A stretch of DNA of 64,000 bases from Thermoanaerobacterium sp. CMT5567-10 (lineage in GTDB: Bacteria; Bacillota; Thermoanaerobacteria; Thermoanaerobacterales; Thermoanaerobacteraceae), in contig NZ_CP130558.2 of NCBI RefSeq assembly GCF_030534315.2, positions 1,361,501-1,425,500 of the forward strand, in the 5' to 3' direction. The notes under the pieces are model-generated. The model searched no databases and had not been told where the DNA came from. It saw only the letters and a program-made list of their open reading frames with translations. Shown piece by piece: positions 1 through 8,500 of this stretch. Made by a program: the position numbers and the translations under genes. The first letter of the stretch is position 1. Every line of letters starts with the position of its first letter.

Positions 1-2
1 AC

Positions 3-182
3 AAAGAAGTAAAATTACAAGACTTAACTTCGGATGAAATCTTAGATGAATACATAGTTTACTTAAAGAAAAATGGTTTAGAACAAATAGTGGAGATATT
101 TGAAAAAATTTATGGTGATTTAAAAAATACAATGAGTAAAATAAGCAGTAATATTCTGGCCAACATAGATATAAAATTTTAG
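3..182 (+). CDS. C-terminal end of an unrecognised protein (partial)
   Basis: An open frame enters from the left edge and stops with TAG at 180-182, giving 59 residues beginning KEVKLQDLTSDEI and ending ILANIDIKF. It is charged and mostly predicted helical, with no motif I can name. A good hairpin terminator follows about 40 bases downstream, which supports a real rightward gene end. The start lies outside the window. It points away from the convergent CRISPR operon. Function unknown. Confidence 0.5.
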   Translation, partial: KEVKLQDLTSDEILDEYIVYLKKNGLEQIVEIFEKIYGDLKNTMSKISSNILANIDIKF

Positions 183-221
183 CATTGTATTCATTAAATG
201 CACAAATGAAAGCATAAATAT

Positions 222-255
222 AAAAACACATCGGCAAACTATGCAATGTGTTTTT
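222..255 (+). terminator. Hairpin terminator after the left-edge gene
   Basis: AAAAACACAT (222-231) pairs perfectly with ATGTGTTTTT (246-255), giving a 10-bp stem whose 3' arm ends in a T run. It sits just after the stop of the partial gene at 3-182. The A run on the other side means it could also serve the leftward CRISPR operon. Confidence 0.65.
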
Positions 256-594
256 ATTCCAATTAATAATTATTTCGTTATAATTCGCTAAAACTACTTA
301 ATCAATTTATCGCAATATAGCTGAACACAAAAAATTTGTACATATTTATGGTAGTAGAGGCGTATCATTCATAATTATGAACATACTCTACTCATATCTG
401 CATCAAGAATCTTTTTCTGTCTTTATGGAAATTTTCTTATAATAACGTTATATTATTTCGCTCACGGTTTGATGCCCCTAGTTAGGTAATTTGTCCAGCA
501 TCAATCATATACGATAATTATTACCGTATTCCTAAACTTATACAGCAAACAATATATAAAGATAAAAAACAGAAGAAATTATGCAAGCTTTCTT
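256..594. other. Intergenic stretch, nothing recognised
   Basis: About 340 bases between two convergent transcription units. It is AT-rich, with no ORF of note on either strand and no RNA gene or CRISPR repeat. A short more GC-rich segment near 461-505 could be a remnant of something but I cannot identify it. Confidence 0.4.
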
Positions 595-912
595 TTAAAA
601 TTGAACAACTACCACTTTAAATCCCTCTGTTTCTATATCCTCAATTATTCTATTTAAAGCATTATTATCATCATACCCAGAATTATTATTCCAGTTCTTA
701 TCTGCAATTAAAACACATTGCTCGTCAAAATCAATACTTTTAATATGTTTAATAAACTCTTTAAAAGAACCCTTCTGATAATGAGGACTTTTGTTAAAAT
801 TGATTATACGTTTATCACCTTTTTTCCAGCACGGACAAGGCTCATAAATTAATTGAAAAGGCTCCTGATATCCGTCATTTCTTTTAAAAATCAATGTAAA
901 ACATAAATACAT
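595..912 (-). CDS. Small protein of unknown function, last gene of the III-D CRISPR operon
   Basis: This 105-residue protein starts 2 bp after the stop of the TIGR03986-like RAMP gene, so it is almost certainly co-transcribed with the CRISPR effector genes. It is acidic to neutral and soluble. Features visible are a PCPCWKKGDK stretch around residue 26 and a C-terminal segment (roughly 60-105) that looks like an alpha/beta fold: CVLIADKNW as one strand, a helix ALNRIIEDIETEG, then the strand FKVVVVQF. I do not recognise the family. It could be an accessory factor, a ring-nuclease-like or anti-CRISPR-like small protein, or an unrelated hitchhiker. Position is the only functional clue. Confidence 0.6.
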   Translation of the reverse strand: MYLCFTLIFKRNDGYQEPFQLIYEPCPCWKKGDKRIINFNKSPHYQKGSFKEFIKHIKSIDFDEQCVLIADKNWNNNSGYDDNNALNRIIEDIETEGFKVVVVQF

Positions 913-914
913 TT

Positions 915-2843
915 TTAATTCCTCTCCTTATATAGTTTATTCAAAGTAATATCCTTATCTAATATATAGGGTAAAGTTTTGTATATGATAGGTTTTGTAC
1001 CACTTGCTTTAATCTTAACATCTTTATGACCATAACCAATCTGTTTATTTCCTATAAACCATTGATGCGAGGCTTTACTATTTTGTCTATCAGGTTTTGT
1101 TTTATCTTCACCTATTGGATAATTTATGTTTCGTGGAGCCTTTTCGAAATCAGTAATTTTTAAAAATTCTTGTACATTTTTCCTATTATAATCAAACGGT
1201 CTATTTTTTTTTAAATCTATTTTATATTCATTTAATTCATATGATATTGTATCACCATCAATTGATATATCTCTTTTTATGATTTTATTTATTCTAATTT
1301 TTATTGTACCAAAACCAATTGGCTTCCCTCTACCAATCTTATGACAATTCATATTATTGTTATCACCAATATTTAGTATCCATACAAGTTTATTTAGTTC
1401 ATCTTCCGTTATAGCATCAAAATATACTCTAAAACTGAATATATTGTTCTTCTTTAATGGCCTTACTTTACAATTCCTTTTATTTTGTTCATAAGCAGAT
1501 TTAACCTTCTTAGAATGCCAGTAAAATTTTCGTCCTCTAATTTTAGGAACATATTTATCAAATTGCTCAATTTTATTTTGATGATCCCAGTTAAATGCAT
1601 AATCATAATTCCACATGTCATATGTCTTTCCTTTATCATCATATGGTCGCTCAAGGTAAAATTCTGTTGCCGAAATTTTTGGAGATGCTAATTCAGGCAA
1701 AATACAAATTTTATCATAGTAATCTTCGTTGCTAATTTTTTTGTTTTTTATTTTTGCATCTGTAAATCTTAAACGCGATGCTAATGCATTATTTCCGCTG
1801 CCATTACCTGTAAAACCAAAAAGAGCACAAGCTTCACATAAATTTTCTATACTACTACAAGGTTGATAACCCCCTTGAACCTTTAAAATGTCACTTAATT
1901 TATTTGTAAAAACTTCTCTTCCTATACATGCAGGCGAAAGATATACGTAACTCTTATCATCCTTTTTATAAATAGAATAATATACTGGCAGTACTCTCCT
2001 ACCACTTTTAAAATCTTTTGACGTTAACAACTCATTAAATTTTTTATATTTTATATCATTATTATCTTTATTTAATTCATTATATATAGTTATCAATTCA
2101 TCTATTTTTTTAATATCATCATATGTTATTTCTATGTCGTGTATCATTTCACCTAATTTAAATATAGACTCATGATGCTTTTTTATAAAATCCTCTCCAA
2201 AGTGAATATAACCTTCTTCATAGCCATCAACATTAATATCAGATATCTCTGATATTGTATATATCCTATAATTTTTATATTCTATTCCTCTTTTAAAATA
2301 AATCTTATCCCCTTCATTATACTTTGATAGAATATTTCTAAAATTTTGTGCAGTATCAGTTAAACAGTCTTTGACTTTTATCATTAATCTTTCCGCTTCA
2401 TATAGTTTCCACTCCCCATTTTCTTTTTTTAATAAGCCTGGTTTTGCCGGTATTGTTGTTCTTTTACTTAATATATTACTATCGTCTATTGTTGACATAC
2501 ATGAATCTGTCAAAGCTTCATATGCAGAACGAATAACACCCCTTATTTCACTTGCCGGTATAACAGGTTCTGAATATTCAGATGTACGTTTTTGCTCACG
2601 TATATCATCATATGAAAAAAAATCATAAGATTTATATTTTTCATTATCTGTAAATGCATTTTCATTTGTTGTATTAGGTATAAAAATTGGCGTTAAATTT
2701 TCCAATTCACATTCAATATAGCCCGTTAACAATTCTTTATTATTTATATAATTATCAAAACTTTTCCTCTTACATTCATTCCCTAATGATATAAAATTAT
2801 ACGGGTTCACAAATTTTATATTCATATCTTCCTTCCAAGTCAT
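915..2843 (-). CDS. CRISPR-associated RAMP protein, TIGR03986-like
   Basis: A large (642 aa) RAMP-superfamily subunit predicted to belong to the type III-D effector complex. Near residue 95 is a conserved strand-helix unit, IPASEIRGVIRSAYEALTDS, typical of the first RAMP ferredoxin-like domain. Around 340-360 is a segment with FGFTGNGSGNNALASRLRF that matches the usual GR-F-DA region, and near 510 the glycine-rich loop KIGRGKPIGFGTIKI that contacts crRNA in RAMP proteins. The length and order of these motifs fit the TIGR03986 family, which travels with Csx19 and Csx10. It overlaps the upstream csx19 gene by 4 bp (ATGA), so translation is coupled. Whether it binds crRNA or the target strand is not visible from sequence. 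Confidence 0.82.
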   Translation of the reverse strand: MTWKEDMNIKFVNPYNFISLGNECKRKSFDNYINNKELLTGYIECELENLTPIFIPNTTNENAFTDNEKYKSYDFFSYDDIREQKRTSEYSEPVIPASEIRGVIRSAYEALTDSCMSTIDDSNILSKRTTIPAKPGLLKKENGEWKLYEAERLMIKVKDCLTDTAQNFRNILSKYNEGDKIYFKRGIEYKNYRIYTISEISDINVDGYEEGYIHFGEDFIKKHHESIFKLGEMIHDIEITYDDIKKIDELITIYNELNKDNNDIKYKKFNELLTSKDFKSGRRVLPVYYSIYKKDDKSYVYLSPACIGREVFTNKLSDILKVQGGYQPCSSIENLCEACALFGFTGNGSGNNALASRLRFTDAKIKNKKISNEDYYDKICILPELASPKISATEFYLERPYDDKGKTYDMWNYDYAFNWDHQNKIEQFDKYVPKIRGRKFYWHSKKVKSAYEQNKRNCKVRPLKKNNIFSFRVYFDAITEDELNKLVWILNIGDNNNMNCHKIGRGKPIGFGTIKIRINKIIKRDISIDGDTISYELNEYKIDLKKNRPFDYNRKNVQEFLKITDFEKAPRNINYPIGEDKTKPDRQNSKASHQWFIGNKQIGYGHKDVKIKASGTKPIIYKTLPYILDKDITLNKLYKERN

Positions 2844-3400
2844 ATTATCTCACTCTCCAACTCTTTAAAATCTTTATCAAAAAATCCACATAACCTTGCA
2901 TCATAAAATCTTAGGATCCCATCCTCATCAAAATCATAATAGTTATAAACCTTATATCTAATTGGTAATTGTTCCTGGGATATATCATATGGGAAATATA
3001 TTTTTATTCCTCTTTCCATCTCTTTAAGAATTGTCCATTTTTCATCAGCTTTTTCAAGCGTAGAACCAAAAACAATCGGATATTCCACAAATATTTTTTT
3101 ATCTTTTAAAACTCTTTCATTATAATCTCTATTTTTATCAATTTTAAATTCATCGTCTTTAAATCTATAATAAAAATCATCATTTATTTTCCATATATGG
3201 AGTTCACCATTTTTATCAAAAACACGAATGTCAATTATATGTTCTTCATCAAATTTATTATCACCATAAAATCGAATTGTATCTTTTGTAGCAATACCTA
3301 AAAGAACCTCATAATCTTTTTGTAATAAAATATTGCAGCATCTACTTTCACAAAATCTATAAATTAATGATTTTATTTTATTAATATCAATGGAATTCAC
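2840..3400 (-). CDS. csx19: CRISPR-associated protein Csx19-like
   Basis: A 186-residue protein between two RAMP genes, overlapping both by 4 bp. It shows the layout I associate with Csx19 (TIGR03984): a segment LHIWKINDDFYYRFKDDEF, then YPIVFGSTLEKADEKWTILKEMERGIKIYFP near 105-145, then LPIRYKVYNYYDFDEDGILRFYDARLCGF at the C-terminus. Csx19 is a signature accessory protein of subtype III-D with no established biochemical activity. Cysteines C18, C22 and C23 near the N-terminus could bind metal but this is speculative. Its presence, with Csx10, is the main reason for calling the operon III-D. Confidence 0.75.
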   Translation of the reverse strand: MNSIDINKIKSLIYRFCESRCCNILLQKDYEVLLGIATKDTIRFYGDNKFDEEHIIDIRVFDKNGELHIWKINDDFYYRFKDDEFKIDKNRDYNERVLKDKKIFVEYPIVFGSTLEKADEKWTILKEMERGIKIYFPYDISQEQLPIRYKVYNYYDFDEDGILRFYDARLCGFFDKDFKELESEII

Positions 3401-4770
3401 TTTGATACACCTCCTACTATGAAGTCATATAAACTCTTTAGATATTTTCTTTCAGAATTTGAATCGACAACTTCATTATCAATGTATATTTTATCTCCAT
3501 TCATAATGCCTCTACCAGCAGAAGCTTCACCACCTATTGGGATAAAACCATTTTGTATATCCTTTATCACCAATATTAATAACCCTATTATCCAATCTTC
3601 TTCTGATTTAACTTTTATAGTCAGATATGTTTCTCCACCATAAATAGGCTCTTCATCAAAAAGTGCAGATTCCGCCGCACCACCAGTAAATCTGTCTATT
3701 TTTACTCTCGTTTGATATAATGTCTTACCATTATTAATTTTCGCTTCTTCGATTAATATCTTTGACGTTTCTGCTTTTTTACTTTCATTGTCTACATATC
3801 CAAAAATACAATTTATATTTGAATTAACTTTATTATTAATTTTATAATCATCCAGCTTTAACAATTTATCATAAAACAATTTAAGTATCTTATAACATCC
3901 ACTTCTTATAGCACCACCCCAGCTTGTACCAGGAATAACCGGTATACCATTGCTTGTTATATGCTTTTGATCAGAATTTTCAAGGTTATTATAACTTCTT
4001 ATAATTATCGATGTATCGATATTTAGCGGAACTTTTATTGTTTTTATATTATTTATATGTGTTTCATGTTTAAATTCATCCAAATTTTTATTGCCAACAA
4101 AACAATCCCAGTCAAAATTAAACCATCTAATTAAGTTTTCTTCTAAATGCTCTTTATCATTAAAATTGAGATCTAGAATTTTTATACTATTTTTATCAAT
4201 TGTACATTTTCCTAAACCTCTATTAGTCTTTCCGCCTAATCTTATTTCTCCATCAATCATAGAATATAAAATTTTGTATAAAATATTTTCGACTTTATCA
4301 TTTAAATACGATAATTTTCGTCTAAGTTGTATTTCTATTCTAAACAGGAAACAACTTCCACTTTCAATAACCTCATAATCGTATTTATTATTTTCCATTG
4401 ATGTCTTTGTTTTATAATCAAGTTTTACACCATCACGGATACTAATTCTTTCATTACTATAGTTTATCATGTTCATATCATAAAAATATATTGGACTAAT
4501 TGTTGATTCATCATTGTCTTTCTTCCTTTTTCCAAATAAACATTTAACATATTCAGGTTCATCATCTTCTTTAGATCCATCTGATAGAAAAGTACGCAAT
4601 ACACCTGCTATAGAACTCCCTGGTATATACGGTATATCGTTTTTATCTTTTACTACATCTATATCTGTATTAGTATCATTGCCAGAACCTATCATACAAG
4701 GTGTTTCTAACTTTAAAATTCCTGAAACAAATATTACCCTTTCTATTTTATTATCATACATTCCTTGCAC
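3397..4770 (-). CDS. Double-RAMP Cas7-like (Csm3-type) CRISPR subunit
   Basis: A 457-residue protein with two consecutive RAMP domains, probably a backbone Cas7 fusion of the III-D complex. Domain 1 has ETPCMIGSGNDTNTDIDVVKD, then IPYIPGSSIAGVLRTFL near residue 50 and a glycine-rich loop GGKTNRGLGKCTI near 180. Domain 2 has GIPVIPGTSWGGAIRSGC near 280 and GGEASAGRGIMNG near 420. In Csm3 an aspartate before the PGSS strand cleaves target RNA; the aspartates in TDIDVVKD are candidates, but I cannot confirm catalysis. The gene starts inside the end of csx10 (17-bp overlap; a second ATG three codons later is possible) and overlaps csx19 by 4 bp. Confidence 0.8.
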   Translation of the reverse strand: MQGMYDNKIERVIFVSGILKLETPCMIGSGNDTNTDIDVVKDKNDIPYIPGSSIAGVLRTFLSDGSKEDDEPEYVKCLFGKRKKDNDESTISPIYFYDMNMINYSNERISIRDGVKLDYKTKTSMENNKYDYEVIESGSCFLFRIEIQLRRKLSYLNDKVENILYKILYSMIDGEIRLGGKTNRGLGKCTIDKNSIKILDLNFNDKEHLEENLIRWFNFDWDCFVGNKNLDEFKHETHINNIKTIKVPLNIDTSIIIRSYNNLENSDQKHITSNGIPVIPGTSWGGAIRSGCYKILKLFYDKLLKLDDYKINNKVNSNINCIFGYVDNESKKAETSKILIEEAKINNGKTLYQTRVKIDRFTGGAAESALFDEEPIYGGETYLTIKVKSEEDWIIGLLILVIKDIQNGFIPIGGEASAGRGIMNGDKIYIDNEVVDSNSERKYLKSLYDFIVGGVSK

Positions 4771-6919
4771 CTTCTTTTTCTCTTTTTAAATGTCTTAAGA
4801 CATTAAATAATTTTGTATAATAAAGAGCAAACAATTCATTTACTATGTTTGTATCTTCTATATAATTGATATTTAAACTTTTAAAAGTTTGATATGTTTC
4901 TAAGCTTCGCAAAATATTGATAAAGGTATTATTCTCTAAATATTTTATTATGCCGTTTATTTTTCTTGCTTTTTTAAATTCTTCCGATAATAATTTTTTA
5001 AAATGTTCTTCACTATTAGATTTTTTTAATAAAGTTTTTAGCCTACCAATAGTTGAATTCGTCATATTTTCCAGTCCATACTTTTGCTTTTTTGCATCAT
5101 TTATAGCTTTTTTGATTAATTCTTTTTTAAATTTTTCTTTTTCTATATAAATTATTAACGGTTTCACATATTGTGATGTTAAATTCATATCGATAAACTC
5201 ATCATTTTCATTATCCTTTTTTTCTAGCGGTTTAAATCCATGAATATTTACGGCAATTCTTCCAAATCCTTCGTTTGTCCTCAAGCCATATGCTTTTGTT
5301 AAAAGTCCTGAAAAATCATTACTCTTATCTTTTATCTCAAAGACAAAAACACTTCCAGAAGCTAATGCTTGAACTTGTTGCCTTGGCAATCCCCATTTCG
5401 AATTAAAGCCATATACTGTAACGTGCCTTATAAAATATTTATCATTACACACAAGAGAAGGATATTCTTCTTGTATTATTTTTATAAAATTCCTTGGATC
5501 TGAATCAATATTGCCATATTCATTACACAGTATCATTGGTGAAGTAAGTGTTATAATCAATTTTTCTTCATCATCTATATTAATTTCACTATCAAGCGGT
5601 TCTATTTCTTCAAAAAATATTTTAGCTCTTGAATATTCCGCATTTTTAGATTTTCCTATAAAAATTATTGAATTCTCTGGTATAAGTTCTTTTATTAATC
5701 CAAGATCTGATTTGCTGCCAATTATGCAACCCTTAAATTTTTCTCCAGCACATAAAGATAGATAACTGTAAAATTCACCAGATTTTTTAGTAGCATGTCC
5801 AAAAGATTTATCTTCAGGTCTTTTATGATGATAGTGCAGTACATATTTTGGATTTATAATATTAATATACTCACCTTGAATATTTATATAATTATCCGAC
5901 AATGAATTTGTTTGAACTCTTTCTTCTTTAATATACTGATAGTCCTCATCATAAGCTAAATCAAAATAGTTTTCTTTGTCTTTTTGTTTGACAATACTTA
6001 CTGGTACAGGTATATAGTCATTGTTTTCTTTATCTGTTGGATATGCATTTAAAAAGCTTACATCCTTTGATAAAAATATCCTTTTAAAAATAGGATCATT
6101 TTCTGCATCATTAATCTTAAAATTTTTAATATACTGTGTCGCAAAATACCCAAGAATGTTACTCCCAGGTATATAACTATTGGTCACATTGCTATTACCA
6201 CCAATATTGGAAACAATTGTGTCAGATAACAATTCTATTATGTATGTTAATCTATATTTATTATTATTATCGCATATATCAGAATTAATATTCATACTCT
6301 TATTAATCTCATTAATATTGTTCTCTAATAATTCACACCTTACCTCACCTAAGCCTCTCGTCCTTGATAGTCCAATATGTCGGATAATTTTGCATGCATT
6401 TCTAAGTAATTCAACTTTTTTATCATAATCTATCATGCTATTGATATTTATATTTAAATAAAATAAATTTCCCTTTTTAATCGTCCGTATAGCTCTTAAG
6501 GATTTATCTTTTGAAATTCCGTTCTTTCTGTCTATAGCCGTTTGTTGGCGAATATTTGTAAAATATGACTTTACATATTGTTTGGGGAATAAATTTTTGT
6601 ATTTTTTGTTAGTATTACATATTTTTATAAAATTAGCAATAGTATGATAATTTTCTATATAACCATTATCAATATACAGCTCACCAATAGAATTTGTTTC
6701 GGGATCGCCAAATAAGTCATTAATAATTTTCTGCGAATATTTCTCAGGATAAATATCTGAAATATCTTCAGCGGCCTCCCTTAAAATACCTTTAAATCTT
6801 TTAGCAGGCAAATAGGGTATGCCATTGTCATCATAAATTACGTCGACATCTATTATCCCTGATAGCCCCTCGCCAGAAGAAATACACAAATCCGACTTTA
6901 ATTCAACTTTTATATGCAT
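4754..6919 (-). CDS. csx10: Csx10-like RAMP (Cas5-type) subunit, long form
   Basis: A 721-residue RAMP protein. The N-terminus reads LCISSGEGLSGIIDVDVIYD followed by GIPYLPAKRFKGILREAAE, a pattern I associate with Csx10 (TIGR02674), the Cas5-like subunit of III-D. Glycine-rich RAMP loops occur near residue 185 (SRTRGLGEVRCEL) and near 560 (GLRTNEGFGRIAVNIHGF), so two RAMP domains are present. Residues from about 590 onward are strongly helical and lysine-rich, unlike a RAMP fold; with no separate small-subunit gene in the operon, this tail could do the job of Cas11/Csm2, but that is inference. It lies 15 bp after cas10. The length is well above the shorter Csx10 proteins of cyanobacteria. Confidence 0.78.
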   Translation of the reverse strand: MHIKVELKSDLCISSGEGLSGIIDVDVIYDDNGIPYLPAKRFKGILREAAEDISDIYPEKYSQKIINDLFGDPETNSIGELYIDNGYIENYHTIANFIKICNTNKKYKNLFPKQYVKSYFTNIRQQTAIDRKNGISKDKSLRAIRTIKKGNLFYLNININSMIDYDKKVELLRNACKIIRHIGLSRTRGLGEVRCELLENNINEINKSMNINSDICDNNNKYRLTYIIELLSDTIVSNIGGNSNVTNSYIPGSNILGYFATQYIKNFKINDAENDPIFKRIFLSKDVSFLNAYPTDKENNDYIPVPVSIVKQKDKENYFDLAYDEDYQYIKEERVQTNSLSDNYINIQGEYINIINPKYVLHYHHKRPEDKSFGHATKKSGEFYSYLSLCAGEKFKGCIIGSKSDLGLIKELIPENSIIFIGKSKNAEYSRAKIFFEEIEPLDSEINIDDEEKLIITLTSPMILCNEYGNIDSDPRNFIKIIQEEYPSLVCNDKYFIRHVTVYGFNSKWGLPRQQVQALASGSVFVFEIKDKSNDFSGLLTKAYGLRTNEGFGRIAVNIHGFKPLEKKDNENDEFIDMNLTSQYVKPLIIYIEKEKFKKELIKKAINDAKKQKYGLENMTNSTIGRLKTLLKKSNSEEHFKKLLSEEFKKARKINGIIKYLENNTFINILRSLETYQTFKSLNINYIEDTNIVNELFALYYTKLFNVLRHLKREKEGARNV

Positions 6920-6934
6920 TTTAACCCTTCCTTC

Positions 6935-8500
6935 TCAAATTTCAATGTAATAATCAAATGCTTCAATCACATCATAATATGGTGTCATATCATATACATC
7001 AAATAAACTCTCATAACTCACATCATCAATTTTACACACATCAAGTTTTTTACTTCTCACTTCAATCATAAAATCAACTACCTCTTCGCGACCTTCTAAA
7101 AAAGCATCTCTTAGATTCATTAATTTTGATCTTGGCCAGTTTTTAAAACTTTCAAATATTTTTTCAAAATTTCCCCACGAATATTTTCCTTCATCCATAA
7201 TGCACCACGGCCTATAAAGTAAATTATATTGAGGCAATTTATTATTATCTCCGCTCAATGGTGGCAATGATGGATCCTTTAAACTGCCCAAATTATAATT
7301 TTTTGCCCTCATCTCATCTAATTCATCGGTCATTCCACTATTTACTATATGAAAGTCAAGCCAATTACCAACTGTTTCACTTTCTGCTTTAAGAAACTTT
7401 CCTTTTCTTTTAGCTGCACCACAGCAATCCTCTGCTATTTTGTATGCCCTATCAATTGGAAAGTGACTTTTTACTATAGCTACACCTGCACAAGCAGAAA
7501 TAGGAATTTCATAATTTCTTATTTTTACACTATTTTTTTTATTAATAGATTTTAATATATCAACTGCTAAGCCTAAAGCTAATTTACCATTACATATAAA
7601 AGTAATATCATCGCCTTCCATAATTACTGGCCTAATGGGTAATGTGTTATTTTTCAACTCTAAAAATTTTAGTTTTTCAGTTTTAATATTGATTATTAAA
7701 TTTTTTACCATATCTTCAAAAAACAATTTATATACTCTGTCAATTTCACTTGATAATTCTCTCATGGCTTTCATGCCTTCAGTAAAATCATCAAATTCTG
7801 ATAAAAATTTATCTATTTCATGTCCCATATTATTTCCATCAATATGTACAACTCCTATGTAATTTTCACCTTCTGATTGTCCAAGCTCATCTAATTCCAT
7901 TGGAAATTCATATTTCTCGCCATTATAATTAAAATCATTAAATTGATCATTATCTATTAATATATCTCTCTTACATTTAGTTTCAGTTGATATGTATATC
8001 TCTCTATTGTCTTCTGTAAATGAATCTATAGCTGGATACTCATTATTTGCAGAAGGTTTTGTTATTGGTAATCCAAGAAGCCTTGTCCCTCTGAAATTCA
8101 TATTTTTCTTTTGTTCTAATTTATTTAACAATTCATTCCTTTTTTCTTTAAAGTCATCCTTGTCTATATCAACTTCACAATAAGCCGTAACATATCCAAT
8201 TGAAGTAGCATTTTTTAATAAAATAGTTGAAAATTCCTCATTAACCTTTTTCATTATATTTTTATCTTTATATAGTAAAGCAGCATTTCCACCACCTATA
8301 TAAACAATCCTGACATCAACATCCATCATATTATCCTTATCGTCGTCTGAATATTTGAAATTACAATTTTTTATCGCACCAATCAAAAATTCCTTAAACA
8401 TTTTTCTTACTAATTCAGAACCACCAACAATTTCTTTTAATTTGTTTGAGCTAAATATATAGTTTTGTATTCCAGTCGAATCATACAAAGAAAATATCAT
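6935..8500 (-). CDS. cas10: Cas10, compact form without HD nuclease, EGDD palm motif
   Basis: The large subunit of the type III complex, 521 residues. It opens directly with DSTGIQNYIFSSNKLKEIVGGSELV, the start of the first palm domain, so the N-terminal HD DNase domain of many Cas10 proteins is absent. A palm strand VVHIDGNNMG lies near 215-225. The cyclase motif normally GGDD is E295-G296-D297-D298 (VIMEGDDITFIC), keeping both metal-binding aspartates but not the first glycine. Cyclic oligoadenylate synthesis is therefore plausible, and the CARF-domain gene immediately upstream (4-bp overlap) suggests such a signal is used. No cysteine-rich zinc cluster is evident. III-D Cas10 proteins are known to vary in this way. 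Confidence 0.85.
   Translation of the reverse strand: MIFSLYDSTGIQNYIFSSNKLKEIVGGSELVRKMFKEFLIGAIKNCNFKYSDDDKDNMMDVDVRIVYIGGGNAALLYKDKNIMKKVNEEFSTILLKNATSIGYVTAYCEVDIDKDDFKEKRNELLNKLEQKKNMNFRGTRLLGLPITKPSANNEYPAIDSFTEDNREIYISTETKCKRDILIDNDQFNDFNYNGEKYEFPMELDELGQSEGENYIGVVHIDGNNMGHEIDKFLSEFDDFTEGMKAMRELSSEIDRVYKLFFEDMVKNLIINIKTEKLKFLELKNNTLPIRPVIMEGDDITFICNGKLALGLAVDILKSINKKNSVKIRNYEIPISACAGVAIVKSHFPIDRAYKIAEDCCGAAKRKGKFLKAESETVGNWLDFHIVNSGMTDELDEMRAKNYNLGSLKDPSLPPLSGDNNKLPQYNLLYRPWCIMDEGKYSWGNFEKIFESFKNWPRSKLMNLRDAFLEGREEVVDFMIEVRSKKLDVCKIDDVSYESLFDVYDMTPYYDVIEAFDYYIEI

Noticed and set aside
461-505. Possible insertion-sequence end in the left intergenic region
   Set aside because: Slightly more GC-rich but no inverted repeat, target duplication or transposase fragment that I could recognise.
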